The notes under the pieces are model-generated. The model saw only the letters and a list, made by a program, of their open reading frames with translations, had not been told where the DNA came from and made no database searches. Shown here one piece after another: positions 26,101-33,518 of a stretch of 64,000 nt of DNA; position 1 is the stretch's first letter, and every line of letters starts with the position of its first letter. Source of the DNA: Gammaproteobacteria bacterium (GTDB taxonomy: Bacteria; Pseudomonadota; Gammaproteobacteria; Eutrophobiales; Eutrophobiaceae). The stretch spans positions 1 through 64,000 of the forward strand of contig JACORW010000018.1 of assembly GCA_016179185.1 (NCBI GenBank), in the 5' to 3' direction. The translations under genes and the position numbers were made by a program.

Positions 26101-27227
26101 GTCGGCGTCGAGCTCATGAAATCGAACGATGACAGCTGTTCGTAGAACTCGATGGCGCGCGCCTCGCGGTCCAGTTCCTTGATGGCGAGTCCCATGGCGA
26201 CGCGCATGAAAAACGCCTGGGGCAGTTCGAAGCGAATACCGGAATCGGTGTGGATGAAATACCGGTCATACAGCGTCTGCAGGCCGAGATAGGTGAACTG
26301 CCGATCGCGTTCCGGCTTCAGCGCCCGGCCCAGACGATCCAGGTCGTACCGGGTCAACTCGTGATCCAACAGCTCCAGCGCCGCGCCGCGTTGCACGTAC
26401 TTGCGGAAATAAAGCGGATAGCGATCGGACATCTCCGCCTGCGTCGCCGGGGTGTCGGCGCCTTCAACGTAGCTCAGGGCCTCGCGGCGCAGCGCGTCCA
26501 GCAGCAGCCGCGCCGCGGCCTGGGAGTAATTCGGCTCCTTCTCCACCAGGGCCCGCGCGCTCATCACCAGCGCCGGATTGACATCGGTCTCCTTGACGCC
26601 GTCGAACAGGTTGCGCAAGGCGTCGTCAATGATCTCGTGACCCTGCACGAACTCGAGCCCGGCGCAGGCCTCGTTGACCACGGCCAGCATGCGCGGCATG
26701 TCCAGCGGCCGCCGGCTGCCGTCCCTCAGTGTGACGTTGATGACGACGGGGCGGGGGGCCGCGCCGTCCTCCGATTGTTTCTGCCGGGCCTTCTCGGCAC
26801 GCAGCCGGGCGCGCTGCTCGCGATAGATGACATAAGCCCGGGCCACCTTCTGTTCGCCGCCGCGCATCAACGCCAGTTCCACGTGGTCCTGGATATCTTC
26901 GATGTGGACGGTCCCGCCGCCGGGCATGCGGCGCGTCACGGCCCGTACCACCAGGTCGGTCAGATCCGCCACGGACTGATGGATGCGCGTGGACGCCGCC
27001 GCCGCGCCCCCCTCCACGTCCAGGAAGGCCTTGGTGATGGCCACCGAAATCTTGGAGGCGTCAAACGCCGTAACCTTGCCGTTGCGGCGGATGACCTTGA
27101 ATTCGCCGGGCAGGTGGCTGGTCAGGTCGGTCCGGTCGGCGGCAACCTGGTCAACGGGGAATTCGGAGATATGAACACGCGTACTGTCAGAAACAAGCGA
27201 TGCACCCACGGCAGCAACCTTTTCCAC
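23178..27227 (-). CDS. nrdA: Class Ia ribonucleotide reductase large subunit, interrupted by an intein
   Basis: The 1349-residue precursor minus a 378-residue intein leaves a 971-residue enzyme, normal for the long NrdA form. Two ATP-cone-like regions occupy about residues 35-140 and 165-275. Catalytic segments include SCYLSTVPDDLDGIF, NLCTEITLNTSDDEIAVCNLG, NSNCMAIAPTATISNICGV and the C-terminal redox pair CEAC. It reduces ribonucleoside diphosphates with NrdB. The intein (24717-25850) splits the conserved VNQ/GGKRKGAMCAYLETWH segment. Expression is likely from the promoter at 27332-27360 under NrdR. Confidence 0.95.
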   Translation of the reverse strand: MEKVAAVGASLVSDSTRVHISEFPVDQVAADRTDLTSHLPGEFKVIRRNGKVTAFDASKISVAITKAFLDVEGGAAAASTRIHQSVADLTDLVVRAVTRRMPGGGTVHIEDIQDHVELALMRGGEQKVARAYVIYREQRARLRAEKARQKQSEDGAAPRPVVINVTLRDGSRRPLDMPRMLAVVNEACAGLEFVQGHEIIDDALRNLFDGVKETDVNPALVMSARALVEKEPNYSQAAARLLLDALRREALSYVEGADTPATQAEMSDRYPLYFRKYVQRGAALELLDHELTRYDLDRLGRALKPERDRQFTYLGLQTLYDRYFIHTDSGIRFELPQAFFMRVAMGLAIKELDREARAIEFYEQLSSFDFMSSTPTLFNSGTLRPQLSSCYLSTVPDDLDGIFSAIRDDALLSKFAGGLGNDWTRVRAMGAHIKGTNGRSQGVVPFMKVANDTAVAVNQCFASDTSVFTAAGVKSIKDIEIGDLVLGQHGIYREVTDRLAYNQTDPMVEIRVKHSLHPLKVTAGHPLWAIRGVPMEQANDRTLSWLERGKVRPAWVEAGQLQRGDYVAQVIPSEIVPVPGLDTDDCRLYGILLGDGHLSKDGRQWGVSGHPCRDAHLQFVRDYLSERGIHCWETGRGETYAQIHWAAGRGVIRNGTTGRSVGAGAPTLPFDYADLYDTEGNKRIAPRFMHLPNAQTLQLIRGLLETDGGVSRGKEIYFTSTSQGLAEGLRYQLLRLGVPCAGQFRERAQDHVAHRSDGTTAHIHGTVKAYDLRIPAVPEIATLVDCRPIHKRNWLIWNNWLFTRVRAVKAIEPVPFVCDLKVEGDTSYMTSAALAHNGGKRKGAMCAYLETWHLDVEEFLDLRKNTGDDRRRTHDMNTANWVPDLFMKRVSEDGPWTLFSPDETTDLHDLYGAAFERRYEEYEAAAARRQIRCFKQVRAVDLWRRMLSMLYETGHPWVTFKDPCNLRSPQQHAGVVHSSNLCTEITLNTSDDEIAVCNLGSVNLAEHVDENGLRMEKLEQTVRTAMRMLDNVIDYNYYSVPQARRSNLKHRPVGLGIMGFQDALHRLRIPYASEAAVEFADASMEAVSYFAIKASTELAAERGPYSTFKGSLWSKGILPIDSLGILEQERNGYLEVDRSVRMDWEALRKRVQKVGMRNSNCMAIAPTATISNICGVCQSIEPTYQNLFVKSNLSGEFTVVNPYLVRDLKARNLWDEVMVNDLKYFDGSVQPIGRISDDLKALYATAWEIDPRWLVEAGSRRQKWIDQAQSLNLYMAAPNGKKLDNLYKLAWVRGLKTTYYLRSLGATHVEKSTLSGGRENKLAAVDRGFAEAEQAKLCAIDNPECEACQ
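24717..25850 (-). mobile_element. Intein with LAGLIDADG homing endonuclease inside nrdA
   Basis: Residues 460-837 of the NrdA precursor. It starts CFASDTSVFTAAGVKSIKDI (block A), has the TxxH motif KVTAGHPLW (block B), and ends SYMTSAALAHN with the usual penultimate His and final Asn. Two dodecapeptide-like motifs, LYGILLGDGHLS and LIRGLLETDGGVS, mark a homing endonuclease. The residue after the final Asn is Gly, not Cys, Ser or Thr, so standard trans-esterification cannot proceed by the usual route. I recall bacterial intein-like domains at this NrdA site with Gly at +1, but cannot confirm it here. Confidence 0.93.
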
Positions 27228-27331
27228 GTTCTTGAACCCCCGAGTCTGGTCGGCGTCTCTGCGCCTGTTGTTCTTGTATCCGCGTGCATACAGGAACTTA
27301 GAAACCGCATTAAGTTCTGCACGTAACGCGA

Positions 27332-27360
27332 TCTATAACACCCCAACAAAATGTGGTCAA
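27332..27360 (-). promoter_or_regulatory. Sigma70-type promoter of nrdA-nrdB
   Basis: On the minus strand TTGACC (27360-27355) is followed after 17 bases by TATAGA (27337-27332). The spacing and both hexamers are close to consensus, about 100 bases upstream of the nrdA start. Confidence 0.7.
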
Positions 27361-27388
27361 GTGCCATTAAAACCACAATATGTTGTGT
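27341..27388 (-). promoter_or_regulatory. Pair of NrdR-like boxes at the nrdA promoter
   Basis: CACAATATGTTGTG at 27374-27387 is close to the NrdR box consensus (14 of 16 positions over 27373-27388). A weaker copy at 27341-27356 lies 32 bases away, between the -35 and -10 boxes. Paired boxes about three helical turns apart are usual for NrdR, which represses ribonucleotide reductase genes. Confidence 0.65.
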
Positions 27389-27627
27389 ATTCTACCGAGG
27401 ACAGGCTTTGGAAATCCTGTGAACAATTTGTGGGCAATTTCTGCCGCTGTGACCGACAGATGGCCCACAAATCAGTCAAAATCAAAGGCTTGGAATCGTG
27501 CGCGCGAAGCGGATGTTTGGCTAATGTTTCAGATTGGGCTGAAACGGACGGCGAAATGGCCGGAATTGCCCGGAAATTGCCGAAAACTTAGGCCCCGCCG
27601 GCTGCGGAAATGCGGGTGTGAATTTTT
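27389..27627. other. Intergenic region without recognised gene
   Basis: Between the NrdR boxes and the SDR stop I see only AT-richer, non-patterned sequence and no reading frame that looks like a protein. It may include the 3' untranslated end of the converging or following transcripts. Confidence 0.5.
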
Positions 27628-28359
27628 TCAGTTGAACGACATGGCCCCAAGACTCGCGCCGCCGCAGATAAACCAGGTCTGCCCGGTAATGAATCCGGCC
27701 TGTTCATCGGCGAGAAACATCACGGCCCGGGAGATGTCTTCGGGCTGCCCGAGCCGGCGTACCGGCAGGCGCGCGGCCACGGCCGCATTGCGCGGATCGC
27801 CTTCCGGAATGACGGATCGGAACTGATCGGTGATGATGGGCCCGGGAGCGATGGCATTGACCGTGATCCCGGCGGGGCCCAGTTCCAGGGCCCAGGTGCG
27901 GGTGAGCCCCACCTGCGCCGCCTTGGAGGCGCTGTAGGCGGTGCGGGTTTCCAGTCCGAGAATCGCCCGGGTGGAGACCGTGATGATGCGGCCGAATCCG
28001 GCCTCCCGCATGGCCGGGATGAATGCCTGGCCCAGCACCACCAGCGCGCCCACGTGCAGGCGCATCAGGAAATCCAGGTCGTCCTGTTTCACCTCGCCGA
28101 TGGGCGCACTGCGCAGCACCCCGGCGTTGTGGATCAAGGTCGTGACCTTGTGTTGTGCCGCGACCCCGGCCGCCGCGCGGCGCACCGCGTCCAGATCGGA
28201 GAGGTCAATTCGAATGGTTTCGAGCGCCGGGTGTGTTTCCGCGCAGGGGTTCAAGTCCAAACTGATGACGCGATAGTCTGCCTTCAGCAGATCGCGCCGG
28301 ATCGCGGCGCCTATACCCGCTGTGCCGCCGGTCAGGATGGCTGTTCTGGTGTTTCCCAT
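27628..28359 (-). CDS. Short-chain dehydrogenase/reductase
   Basis: A 243-residue classical SDR (in-frame ATG at 28359; another at 28365). The cofactor motif TGGTAGIGAAI, the NAG motif HNAGVLRS, the catalytic Ser in VSTRAILG, and YSASK are all present. The Asp after the second strand (SLDLN) favours NAD over NADP. The substrate is unknown. The 339-base gap upstream is filled with palindromic repeats rather than another gene of the pathway. Confidence 0.85.
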   Translation of the reverse strand: MGNTRTAILTGGTAGIGAAIRRDLLKADYRVISLDLNPCAETHPALETIRIDLSDLDAVRRAAAGVAAQHKVTTLIHNAGVLRSAPIGEVKQDDLDFLMRLHVGALVVLGQAFIPAMREAGFGRIITVSTRAILGLETRTAYSASKAAQVGLTRTWALELGPAGITVNAIAPGPIITDQFRSVIPEGDPRNAAVAARLPVRRLGQPEDISRAVMFLADEQAGFITGQTWFICGGASLGAMSFN

Positions 28360-28380
28360 GCACAATCCTTTTTTATTGCA

Positions 28381-28415
28381 GGTTTACCCGGCCGGAAAAC
28401 CGGCCGTCTGAAAGC
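28381..28415. repeat. REP-like palindrome fragment
   Basis: GTTTACCCGGCCGGAAAACCGGCCGTC shares the GGTTTACCCGGCC start with the full palindrome at 28618-28670 and contains GGCCGG/CCGGCC arms around AAAA. Confidence 0.55.
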
Positions 28416-28446
28416 GACCCATAGAATGCCGGAAATGCCGCGAGAC

Positions 28447-28466
28447 GCCTACATGGATGTAGGCGG
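28447..28466. repeat. Palindrome with CCTACATGGATGTAGG
   Basis: CGCCTACATGGATGTAGGCG is a near-perfect hairpin. Its CATGGATGTAGG resembles the CGTCCATGTAGGCTC part of the 64-bp repeat cores at 31379 and 60635, so it may be a relic of that family. The rest of the 28366-28704 gap holds no gene I can support. Confidence 0.5.
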
Positions 28467-28617
28467 TACGGGTGTACGGGGAGGTACCCGGTAGAATCGA
28501 GCCGGGAGCGGAGACCGAGACCGACGCAGGGGCCAAAGCCGAGGACAGGATGTCCGGAGCGGCTGGTGCCATAGTTTTTGTCAGATCAGAATCGCACGCA
28601 GGCATGTGATTACACTT

Positions 28618-28670
28618 GTGGGGCCGGGTTTACCCGGCCACAAGTCCGGCCGGCTGGAAGCCGGCCCCAC
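28618..28670. repeat. REP-type extragenic palindrome
   Basis: GTGGGGCCGG at the left pairs with CCGGCCCCAC at the right, with further internal GGCCGG pairing. This is the typical make-up of gammaproteobacterial REP elements. It ends 34 bases before the aminotransferase start and could lie in its 5' leader. Confidence 0.7.
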
Positions 28671-28704
28671 AGAGTGGCCAAACGACAACGAGGAGTGTAA
28701 GCCG

Positions 28705-30060
28705 ATGACGCAGTCCCGTTCCGGCGCCGGCCCTGCGGCACCGGCTGCCGCCCCCGTACCGCACAGCCCGGTCGCCGACGCGCACCTGATCCGCTACGCC
28801 GGCCCGTTCATCCCCGGCCTCGTGGTGCGGGCCCAGGGTGCGTATATCTACGACGACCAGGGGCGGGAGATCCTGGATTTCACCTCGGGGCAGATGTGCG
28901 CCATCCTCGGCCACAACCATCCCGATATCGTTGCGGCGATCACGGAGGCCTGCCGTAACGTCATTCACCTGCACAGCAGCCAGTTGTCGCCGCCGGTGCT
29001 GGAACTGGCGCAGCGCATCGCCGCGCAGCTTCCGCCGCAGTTGCAGAAGATGATCTTCCTGAGCACGGGGTCGGAATCCAACGAAGCGGCGCTGCGCATG
29101 GCGAAGCTCTACCGCGGCGGCTTCGAGGTCTATGCCTTCTCCGGCTCCTGGCACGGACTCACCGGCGGCGCCAGCGCCAGCACCTATGCCTTCGGCCGGC
29201 AGGGCTATGGCCCGACGGTTCCCGGCGTGCAAGCCATACCCACGCCCAACTGCTATCGCTGTCCGATCCGGCACTGCCGCGACAGGTGCGATATGACCTG
29301 CCTGGATGCGGGTTTCGACCTGGCGGATCGGCAGGCCGTGGGGGCGCCCGCGGCGTTCATGTTCGAGCCCATCATCAGCGCCGGGGGCATCATTGATCTG
29401 CCGCCCGGCTACCTCACGCGCCTCAGGCAGCTTTGCGATCAACGCGGGCTGCTGATAATCGCCGATGAGGCCCAAACGGCATTCGGCCGCATGGGGCTGC
29501 TGTTCGGTTACCGGCAGGAGCCGGGATTCGTGCCGGATTTTCTGACCATGTCCAAATCCCTGGGTGGCGGGTTGCCGCTGTCCGCCACGGTGACCAGCGC
29601 GGAGATTGAAGAGACCTGCTACAGCCGCGGTTTCATTCATGCCACGTCCCATGTGTCCGATCCGATGCCGGCGGCAGTGGGCGTCGCACTGCTCAAGGTC
29701 ATCGCCCGGGACGGGTTGGTGGAAAATGCGCGCCGGATGGGGGAGTACCTGAAGGCACAGTTACGGGAGCTTCAGAAAAAGCATGAATGCATCGGCGACG
29801 TGCGCGGTCGCGGCCTGCTGCTGGGCGTGGAGATTGTTTCCGACCGCGACCAGCGCACACCGGCGCCAACGCTGGGAACCGCCATTTCCGAGCGCTGTTA
29901 CGAACTCCGGCTCAGCATGAACATCGTGCGCCTGCCCGCGGTGGGCAGCATCTTCCGCATCGCGCCGCCGTTCACCATCACCCGCACGCAGATTGATTCC
30001 GCCATTGCCGTCCTGGATCAGGCCATCGGCGAGTGCGTCGCGAAGCACGGCGCGGAATAA
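28705..30060 (+). CDS. Class III aminotransferase, 2,2-dialkylglycine decarboxylase-like
   Basis: The ATG at 28705 follows GAGGAG and gives 451 residues. PLP-binding elements are IIADEAQTAFGRMG and the Schiff-base Lys in LTMSKSLGGGLPLSA. The SHVSDPMPAAVG and SMNIVRLPAVGSIFRIAPP segments are specific to 2,2-dialkylglycine decarboxylase rather than ordinary omega-aminotransferases. That enzyme decarboxylates dialkyl amino acids such as aminoisobutyrate to ketones and transaminates pyruvate. A cysteine-rich stretch CPIRHCRDRCDMTC near residue 190 is unusual and could bind a metal. A membrane protein follows 8 bases later, possibly its transporter. Confidence 0.8.
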   Translation: MTQSRSGAGPAAPAAAPVPHSPVADAHLIRYAGPFIPGLVVRAQGAYIYDDQGREILDFTSGQMCAILGHNHPDIVAAITEACRNVIHLHSSQLSPPVLELAQRIAAQLPPQLQKMIFLSTGSESNEAALRMAKLYRGGFEVYAFSGSWHGLTGGASASTYAFGRQGYGPTVPGVQAIPTPNCYRCPIRHCRDRCDMTCLDAGFDLADRQAVGAPAAFMFEPIISAGGIIDLPPGYLTRLRQLCDQRGLLIIADEAQTAFGRMGLLFGYRQEPGFVPDFLTMSKSLGGGLPLSATVTSAEIEETCYSRGFIHATSHVSDPMPAAVGVALLKVIARDGLVENARRMGEYLKAQLRELQKKHECIGDVRGRGLLLGVEIVSDRDQRTPAPTLGTAISERCYELRLSMNIVRLPAVGSIFRIAPPFTITRTQIDSAIAVLDQAIGECVAKHGAE

Positions 30061-30068
30061 CCTCGCGG

Positions 30069-31175
30069 ATGGACGGCAACGTCCGGCGTTTTTTCGAACG
30101 CTACCTGTTGCCCGGGTTCGTCTACACCGGCGTCGTCATCGGCGGCGGGTACGCCACCGGCCGGGACCTTGTGCAGTTCTTCCTGCTCCACAACCCCGCC
30201 GGCGCCGCCCTCGGGATCGGCGTCGCGGCGGCGTTCTGGGGCGTGCTGCTGGCTGTGTGCTTCGAATTCGCGCGCATCCACCACGCCTATGATTACCGAA
30301 CCTTCTTCAAGCACCTTCTTGGCCCGGTGTGGTGGTTATTCGAGGTGCCGTTCCTGATCATGCTGGTCATCGGTCTCGCGGTCATGGGCGCCGCGGCCGG
30401 GGAGATCGTCGCGGGCCTGACCGGGACGCCGAAACTTGTCGGGACCTCCGGGCTGCTGGTGGCCGTGGGGATCCTGGTCGTCACCGGCACGAGGGTGCTG
30501 GAGCGTGTACTCGGCTGGGGTTCGACGCTGCTGTATCTCTTCTACATCGTGTTCCTGTGGCGCTGCTGGCAGCAGTATGGCGCCGAGCTGTTCGTGTTTA
30601 CGCAATTCACGCCGGTGCCGGCTGCGGCTGTCAGTGGGTTTCAATACGTGGTCATGAACGTTTCCATGATCCCGGGATTGCTGTTCTGCCTGCGTCACTT
30701 CGAGAATCGGCGGCAGGCGGTGGCGGCCGGCGTGTTCGCTGGAATACTGGTGGTTACGCCGGCTGTCGCCTTCTTGCTGTGCATGAGCGCGTTCTACCCG
30801 GCGATACTGGAGCAGCCGGTGCCCATCTCCTACATCCTGGGGCAACTGGGCGCGGACTGGTTCGGCGTCGTGTTCCAGTTGCTGCTGTTCTTCACGCTGG
30901 TGCAGACCGGCGTCGGCATCCTGCACGCGGTGAACGAGCGGGTGGACGGCACGCTGCGCGAGCGGGGCAGGGCGTTGCCGGATGCGGCACGCGCCGGCAT
31001 TGCCGTGGGTTATGTGGTTGTGTCGATCATTCTTGCCGAGCAGTTCGGCATCATCGAACTCATCGCCAGGGGATTCACCGCCATGGCCTGGGCGTTCATC
31101 CTGAGTTTTGCCATGCCGTTGATGACGGTGGGCGTGTACAAGATTGCGCGGTACCGCGTCCCGGCGGCGGTGTGA
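30069..31175 (+). CDS. YkvI-like multi-pass membrane protein
   Basis: The ATG at 30069 gives 368 residues with about ten hydrophobic segments. It opens with FFERYLLPGFVYTGVVIGGGYATGRD, where the glycine-rich first helix is typical of the YkvI family, distantly related to amino-acid/Na+ symporters. A glycine-rich unwound helix 1 and the closeness to the decarboxylase suggest amino acid uptake. The substrate is not known. Confidence 0.75.
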   Translation: MDGNVRRFFERYLLPGFVYTGVVIGGGYATGRDLVQFFLLHNPAGAALGIGVAAAFWGVLLAVCFEFARIHHAYDYRTFFKHLLGPVWWLFEVPFLIMLVIGLAVMGAAAGEIVAGLTGTPKLVGTSGLLVAVGILVVTGTRVLERVLGWGSTLLYLFYIVFLWRCWQQYGAELFVFTQFTPVPAAAVSGFQYVVMNVSMIPGLLFCLRHFENRRQAVAAGVFAGILVVTPAVAFLLCMSAFYPAILEQPVPISYILGQLGADWFGVVFQLLLFFTLVQTGVGILHAVNERVDGTLRERGRALPDAARAGIAVGYVVVSIILAEQFGIIELIARGFTAMAWAFILSFAMPLMTVGVYKIARYRVPAAV

Positions 31176-31329
31176 TCCGCAGCCGCGCGCATTGACGCCA
31201 AAAATCCAATCGTCGTGCAACCCGCTGAATTGACCGGATAAACGACCGAATTCTCCGCGTCAGTTATTAATATACTGGCAGGGTATTCGTGCTGTTATTG
31301 AAAACACCAAACCAAAAATCTAAATACGT

Positions 31330-31484
31330 GTTCCGAAATGTGCTACACAATTCCAACGGCTGGCTCGATCTCATGTTGGCGGACACGCCGTAAATACGTC
31401 CATGTAGGCTCGGGTGCCGCGCCTGCGGCACACGGTCCGCCAACATGAGATCGAACCAGCCGTTTGCGCTGCAATTCGGAACAG
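31330..31484. repeat. 155-bp imperfect palindrome around repeat core copy A
   Basis: The 64-bp core at 31379-31442 contains a TGCCGC/GCGGCA hairpin and GCGGAC/GTCCGC ends. It recurs at 60635-60698 with two single-base differences. Outside it, the flanks pair with each other: CTCATGTTG with CAACATGAG, AACGGCTGG with CCAGCCGTT, and GTTCCGAA with TTCGGAAC. These arm sequences are not shared with copy B. The remaining sequence of the 31176-31658 gap has no gene I recognise. Confidence 0.8.
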
Positions 31485-31658
31485 CTATATAGGGGTCAGA
31501 GTCGCTGAAATTTCCCGAAGCGGCAGTTGAGAGTCAAGCCGGGACCTCCATCATTTACCTATTAATGTCACAAGAAAAATTTGATGGATGTCCGGGATGA
31601 TGTGGTCGTCTGAAACTATAGAATATGCGGTCAGGATTGAAATCAATTCGTCGTGCAT

Positions 31659-31679
31659 GTGATATATTCTGTATATCAC
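31659..31679. promoter_or_regulatory. Perfect palindromic operator of a TA-like pair
   Basis: GTGATATA-TTCTG-TATATCAC, 8-bp perfect arms, ends 15 bases before the start of the small DNA-binding-like protein. This is the usual position for antitoxin autorepression. Confidence 0.7.
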
Positions 31680-31694
31680 GATAGGGAGTGGCCA

Positions 31695-32000
31695 ATGGCG
31701 ACACAAGCATCAACAAAGGCATCTCGTTCGAAGTCTCGAACAGAAAAGCCCAAAGCAGTTCTGTTTCGATACCGGGACGCGGACAGCGTTGTCGGCGTAT
31801 CGCGGGGAACTGCCGGCAAGCTGGCGCGGAAACTGGGGTTGAACGAGACGCAGTTGTTGCACTACGCGATGGTGCAATTGGCCAGGAGTGAGCTGCCCCA
31901 GTACGAACCTGATGACGGACCGCTCAGCAAGGGCGACATGGATGCCATTCGCAAACTCGAGCCACAGGGGCGCATGCGTATCAGGCAAAGTCTCTTCTGA
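31695..32000 (+). CDS. Putative antitoxin / small DNA-binding protein
   Basis: The ATG at 31695 (after GGGAG) gives 101 residues. The N-terminus is basic and Ser/Lys-rich. The middle part VSRGTAGKLARKLGLNETQLLHYAMVQLA looks like a ribbon-helix-helix or similar DNA-binding unit. The last base of its stop is the first base of the next ATG (TGATG). The palindrome just upstream supports autoregulation. The family is not certain. Confidence 0.6.
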   Translation: MATQASTKASRSKSRTEKPKAVLFRYRDADSVVGVSRGTAGKLARKLGLNETQLLHYAMVQLARSELPQYEPDDGPLSKGDMDAIRKLEPQGRMRIRQSLF

Positions 32001-32401
32001 TGCCGTTTCCGGCCCCGGTGCCGGGCGCCATTGTCTGGTGCCGTTTCCCGGAGCGGGAACTGCGAACCCGGGGAATCAAGCCTCGCCCCGGACTGGTCCT
32101 CGCAGTTGGCGACTCGAAGGAAGGCGTGGTGATGGTAAAAATCGCCTACGGCACCAGCCGAAAGGTTGCTGATCTGCATCGCGGGGAATTCGCCATCACG
32201 CCCGCTGACGGCGAAGCATTTCGGGTCTCCGGGTTGTCGCTGGCGACTAAATTCAATCTGACTGACGCAACGGAGCTTCCCTACACGGAGAAATGGTTTT
32301 CCGTCGCGCGCAATGCGCGCCATGGTCAGGCGCCTGTGCTCGGATTCCTGCACGCAAGCCTGTACAAGCGTGCGGCGGCGGCATTGGCAGCAAGTTCCTG
32401 A
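32000..32401 (+). CDS. PemK/MazF-like putative toxin
   Basis: This 133-residue protein has PGAIVWCRFPERELRTRGIK followed by PRPGLVLAVGD, which resembles the N-terminal half of the MazF/PemK barrel (GDIVWV...KPRPALV). The second half, with FRVSGLSLATKFNL, is weaker. It is coupled to the upstream putative antitoxin. It could be a toxin that cleaves RNA or an unrelated small barrel; the identification rests on a short motif. Confidence 0.5.
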   Translation: MPFPAPVPGAIVWCRFPERELRTRGIKPRPGLVLAVGDSKEGVVMVKIAYGTSRKVADLHRGEFAITPADGEAFRVSGLSLATKFNLTDATELPYTEKWFSVARNARHGQAPVLGFLHASLYKRAAAALAASS

Positions 32402-32404
32402 CTG

Positions 32405-33421
32405 CTAGAAATCCACTTCAATGCTGAGCTTCAGCGTGGCGTCGGGAGTATTCCCGTTGAGCCCGGCGAGGAAGCCCAGGCCGATTGTCATGCGCGTTCC
32501 CTCCGGGTCGCTTTCGGTATCCTCCAATGACTGGGTTATCGGAGGGTGTGCACCGGTACCGACGCGACGGCCGACGTCGGTACTGTAGTAAAGGACGGGG
32601 CCGAGGCGATGCTGATCGGAATCCCCGAAGCGAAGCGACCCGGCGGACCGGTGTCCGGTTCCGCCAACCCGCTCCACGGTGCCGTAGGCCTCCAGTGTGA
32701 GCGTCCAGCCAGGGGAGAACGAATTGGCGATCTGCGCCGCATAGGCAAGATCCCACTTGTTATCGCGCTGCCCACCTTCATTCGGCCGGCCGTCGAAGTT
32801 GTGCACGGCCATGGGGATCAGCGAAGCCGACCAGGCGTCGAGGGCAAGTTCGATAATCGGCCCTAAAATAACTGAGTCCGGTTCTTCGCGATCGATCGGG
32901 CGCTCCACCTCCGCGACAAATCCCAGGCCGACACCATCGCCCTGGCGCGGAAGCAGCACGGCGATCACCTCGGCACCCAGCTCGGCAAGTTTCAATTTTT
33001 CGAACGCATCGGCATCGGCGATGGCGGCCGGCTCGCCGGCACGTTCCTTCTCGAACTCGATGCCGATCCGTATTTTCAAAAATCTCGTGAAGCCCTTTTC
33101 AATCTCGAAGGCGTGGCGCTGGCGGCTGATCGCGTTCTCGTCGAAGAGCGGTTCGGAAGGATTGCTGGCATCAATCCGGCGCTCGGGCTGACCCCAGGAA
33201 CAGGCGTTCTGGCTCTGGAACTGCACGTGGTCCGGGTCCGATTCGAGATCCTTGAGCTCGAACTGTCCGATCACCGGTTCGGCAAACGCGGGCCGGGTGC
33301 CCAGGCCTTGCGCCAGCGCCGCCCAAAGCACAGCCGCAAGTACCGCCCCGAGCCGGATACCGGCGCGGCGCAACGCCGCCGGGCTGCCACGCGCGTGCGG
33401 CGCGATATCATCGCTGGGCAT
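32405..33421 (-). CDS. Secreted outer-membrane beta-barrel-like hypothetical protein
   Basis: The ATG at 33421 gives 338 residues with a signal peptide (basic start, hydrophobic LGAVLAAVLWAALAQGLG, cleavage after AFA). The mature part has alternating short strands (FLKIRIGIEFEKER, GWTLTLEAYGTVERVGG, DATLKLSIEVDF) and ends in Phe, as outer-membrane barrels do. No enzyme motif is seen. It follows the convergent TA-like pair by 3 bases and stands alone as a transcript. Confidence 0.68.
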   Translation of the reverse strand: MPSDDIAPHARGSPAALRRAGIRLGAVLAAVLWAALAQGLGTRPAFAEPVIGQFELKDLESDPDHVQFQSQNACSWGQPERRIDASNPSEPLFDENAISRQRHAFEIEKGFTRFLKIRIGIEFEKERAGEPAAIADADAFEKLKLAELGAEVIAVLLPRQGDGVGLGFVAEVERPIDREEPDSVILGPIIELALDAWSASLIPMAVHNFDGRPNEGGQRDNKWDLAYAAQIANSFSPGWTLTLEAYGTVERVGGTGHRSAGSLRFGDSDQHRLGPVLYYSTDVGRRVGTGAHPPITQSLEDTESDPEGTRMTIGLGFLAGLNGNTPDATLKLSIEVDF

Positions 33422-33518
33422 TGAAGCACTCCCCGTGCAATGCCGCCGCGCGAAGCGTGCGCGCGGTTCCCGGTCGCAGGAAATTTTACCGTTGCGGCCG
33501 GGAGTATATCCCGGCGGG

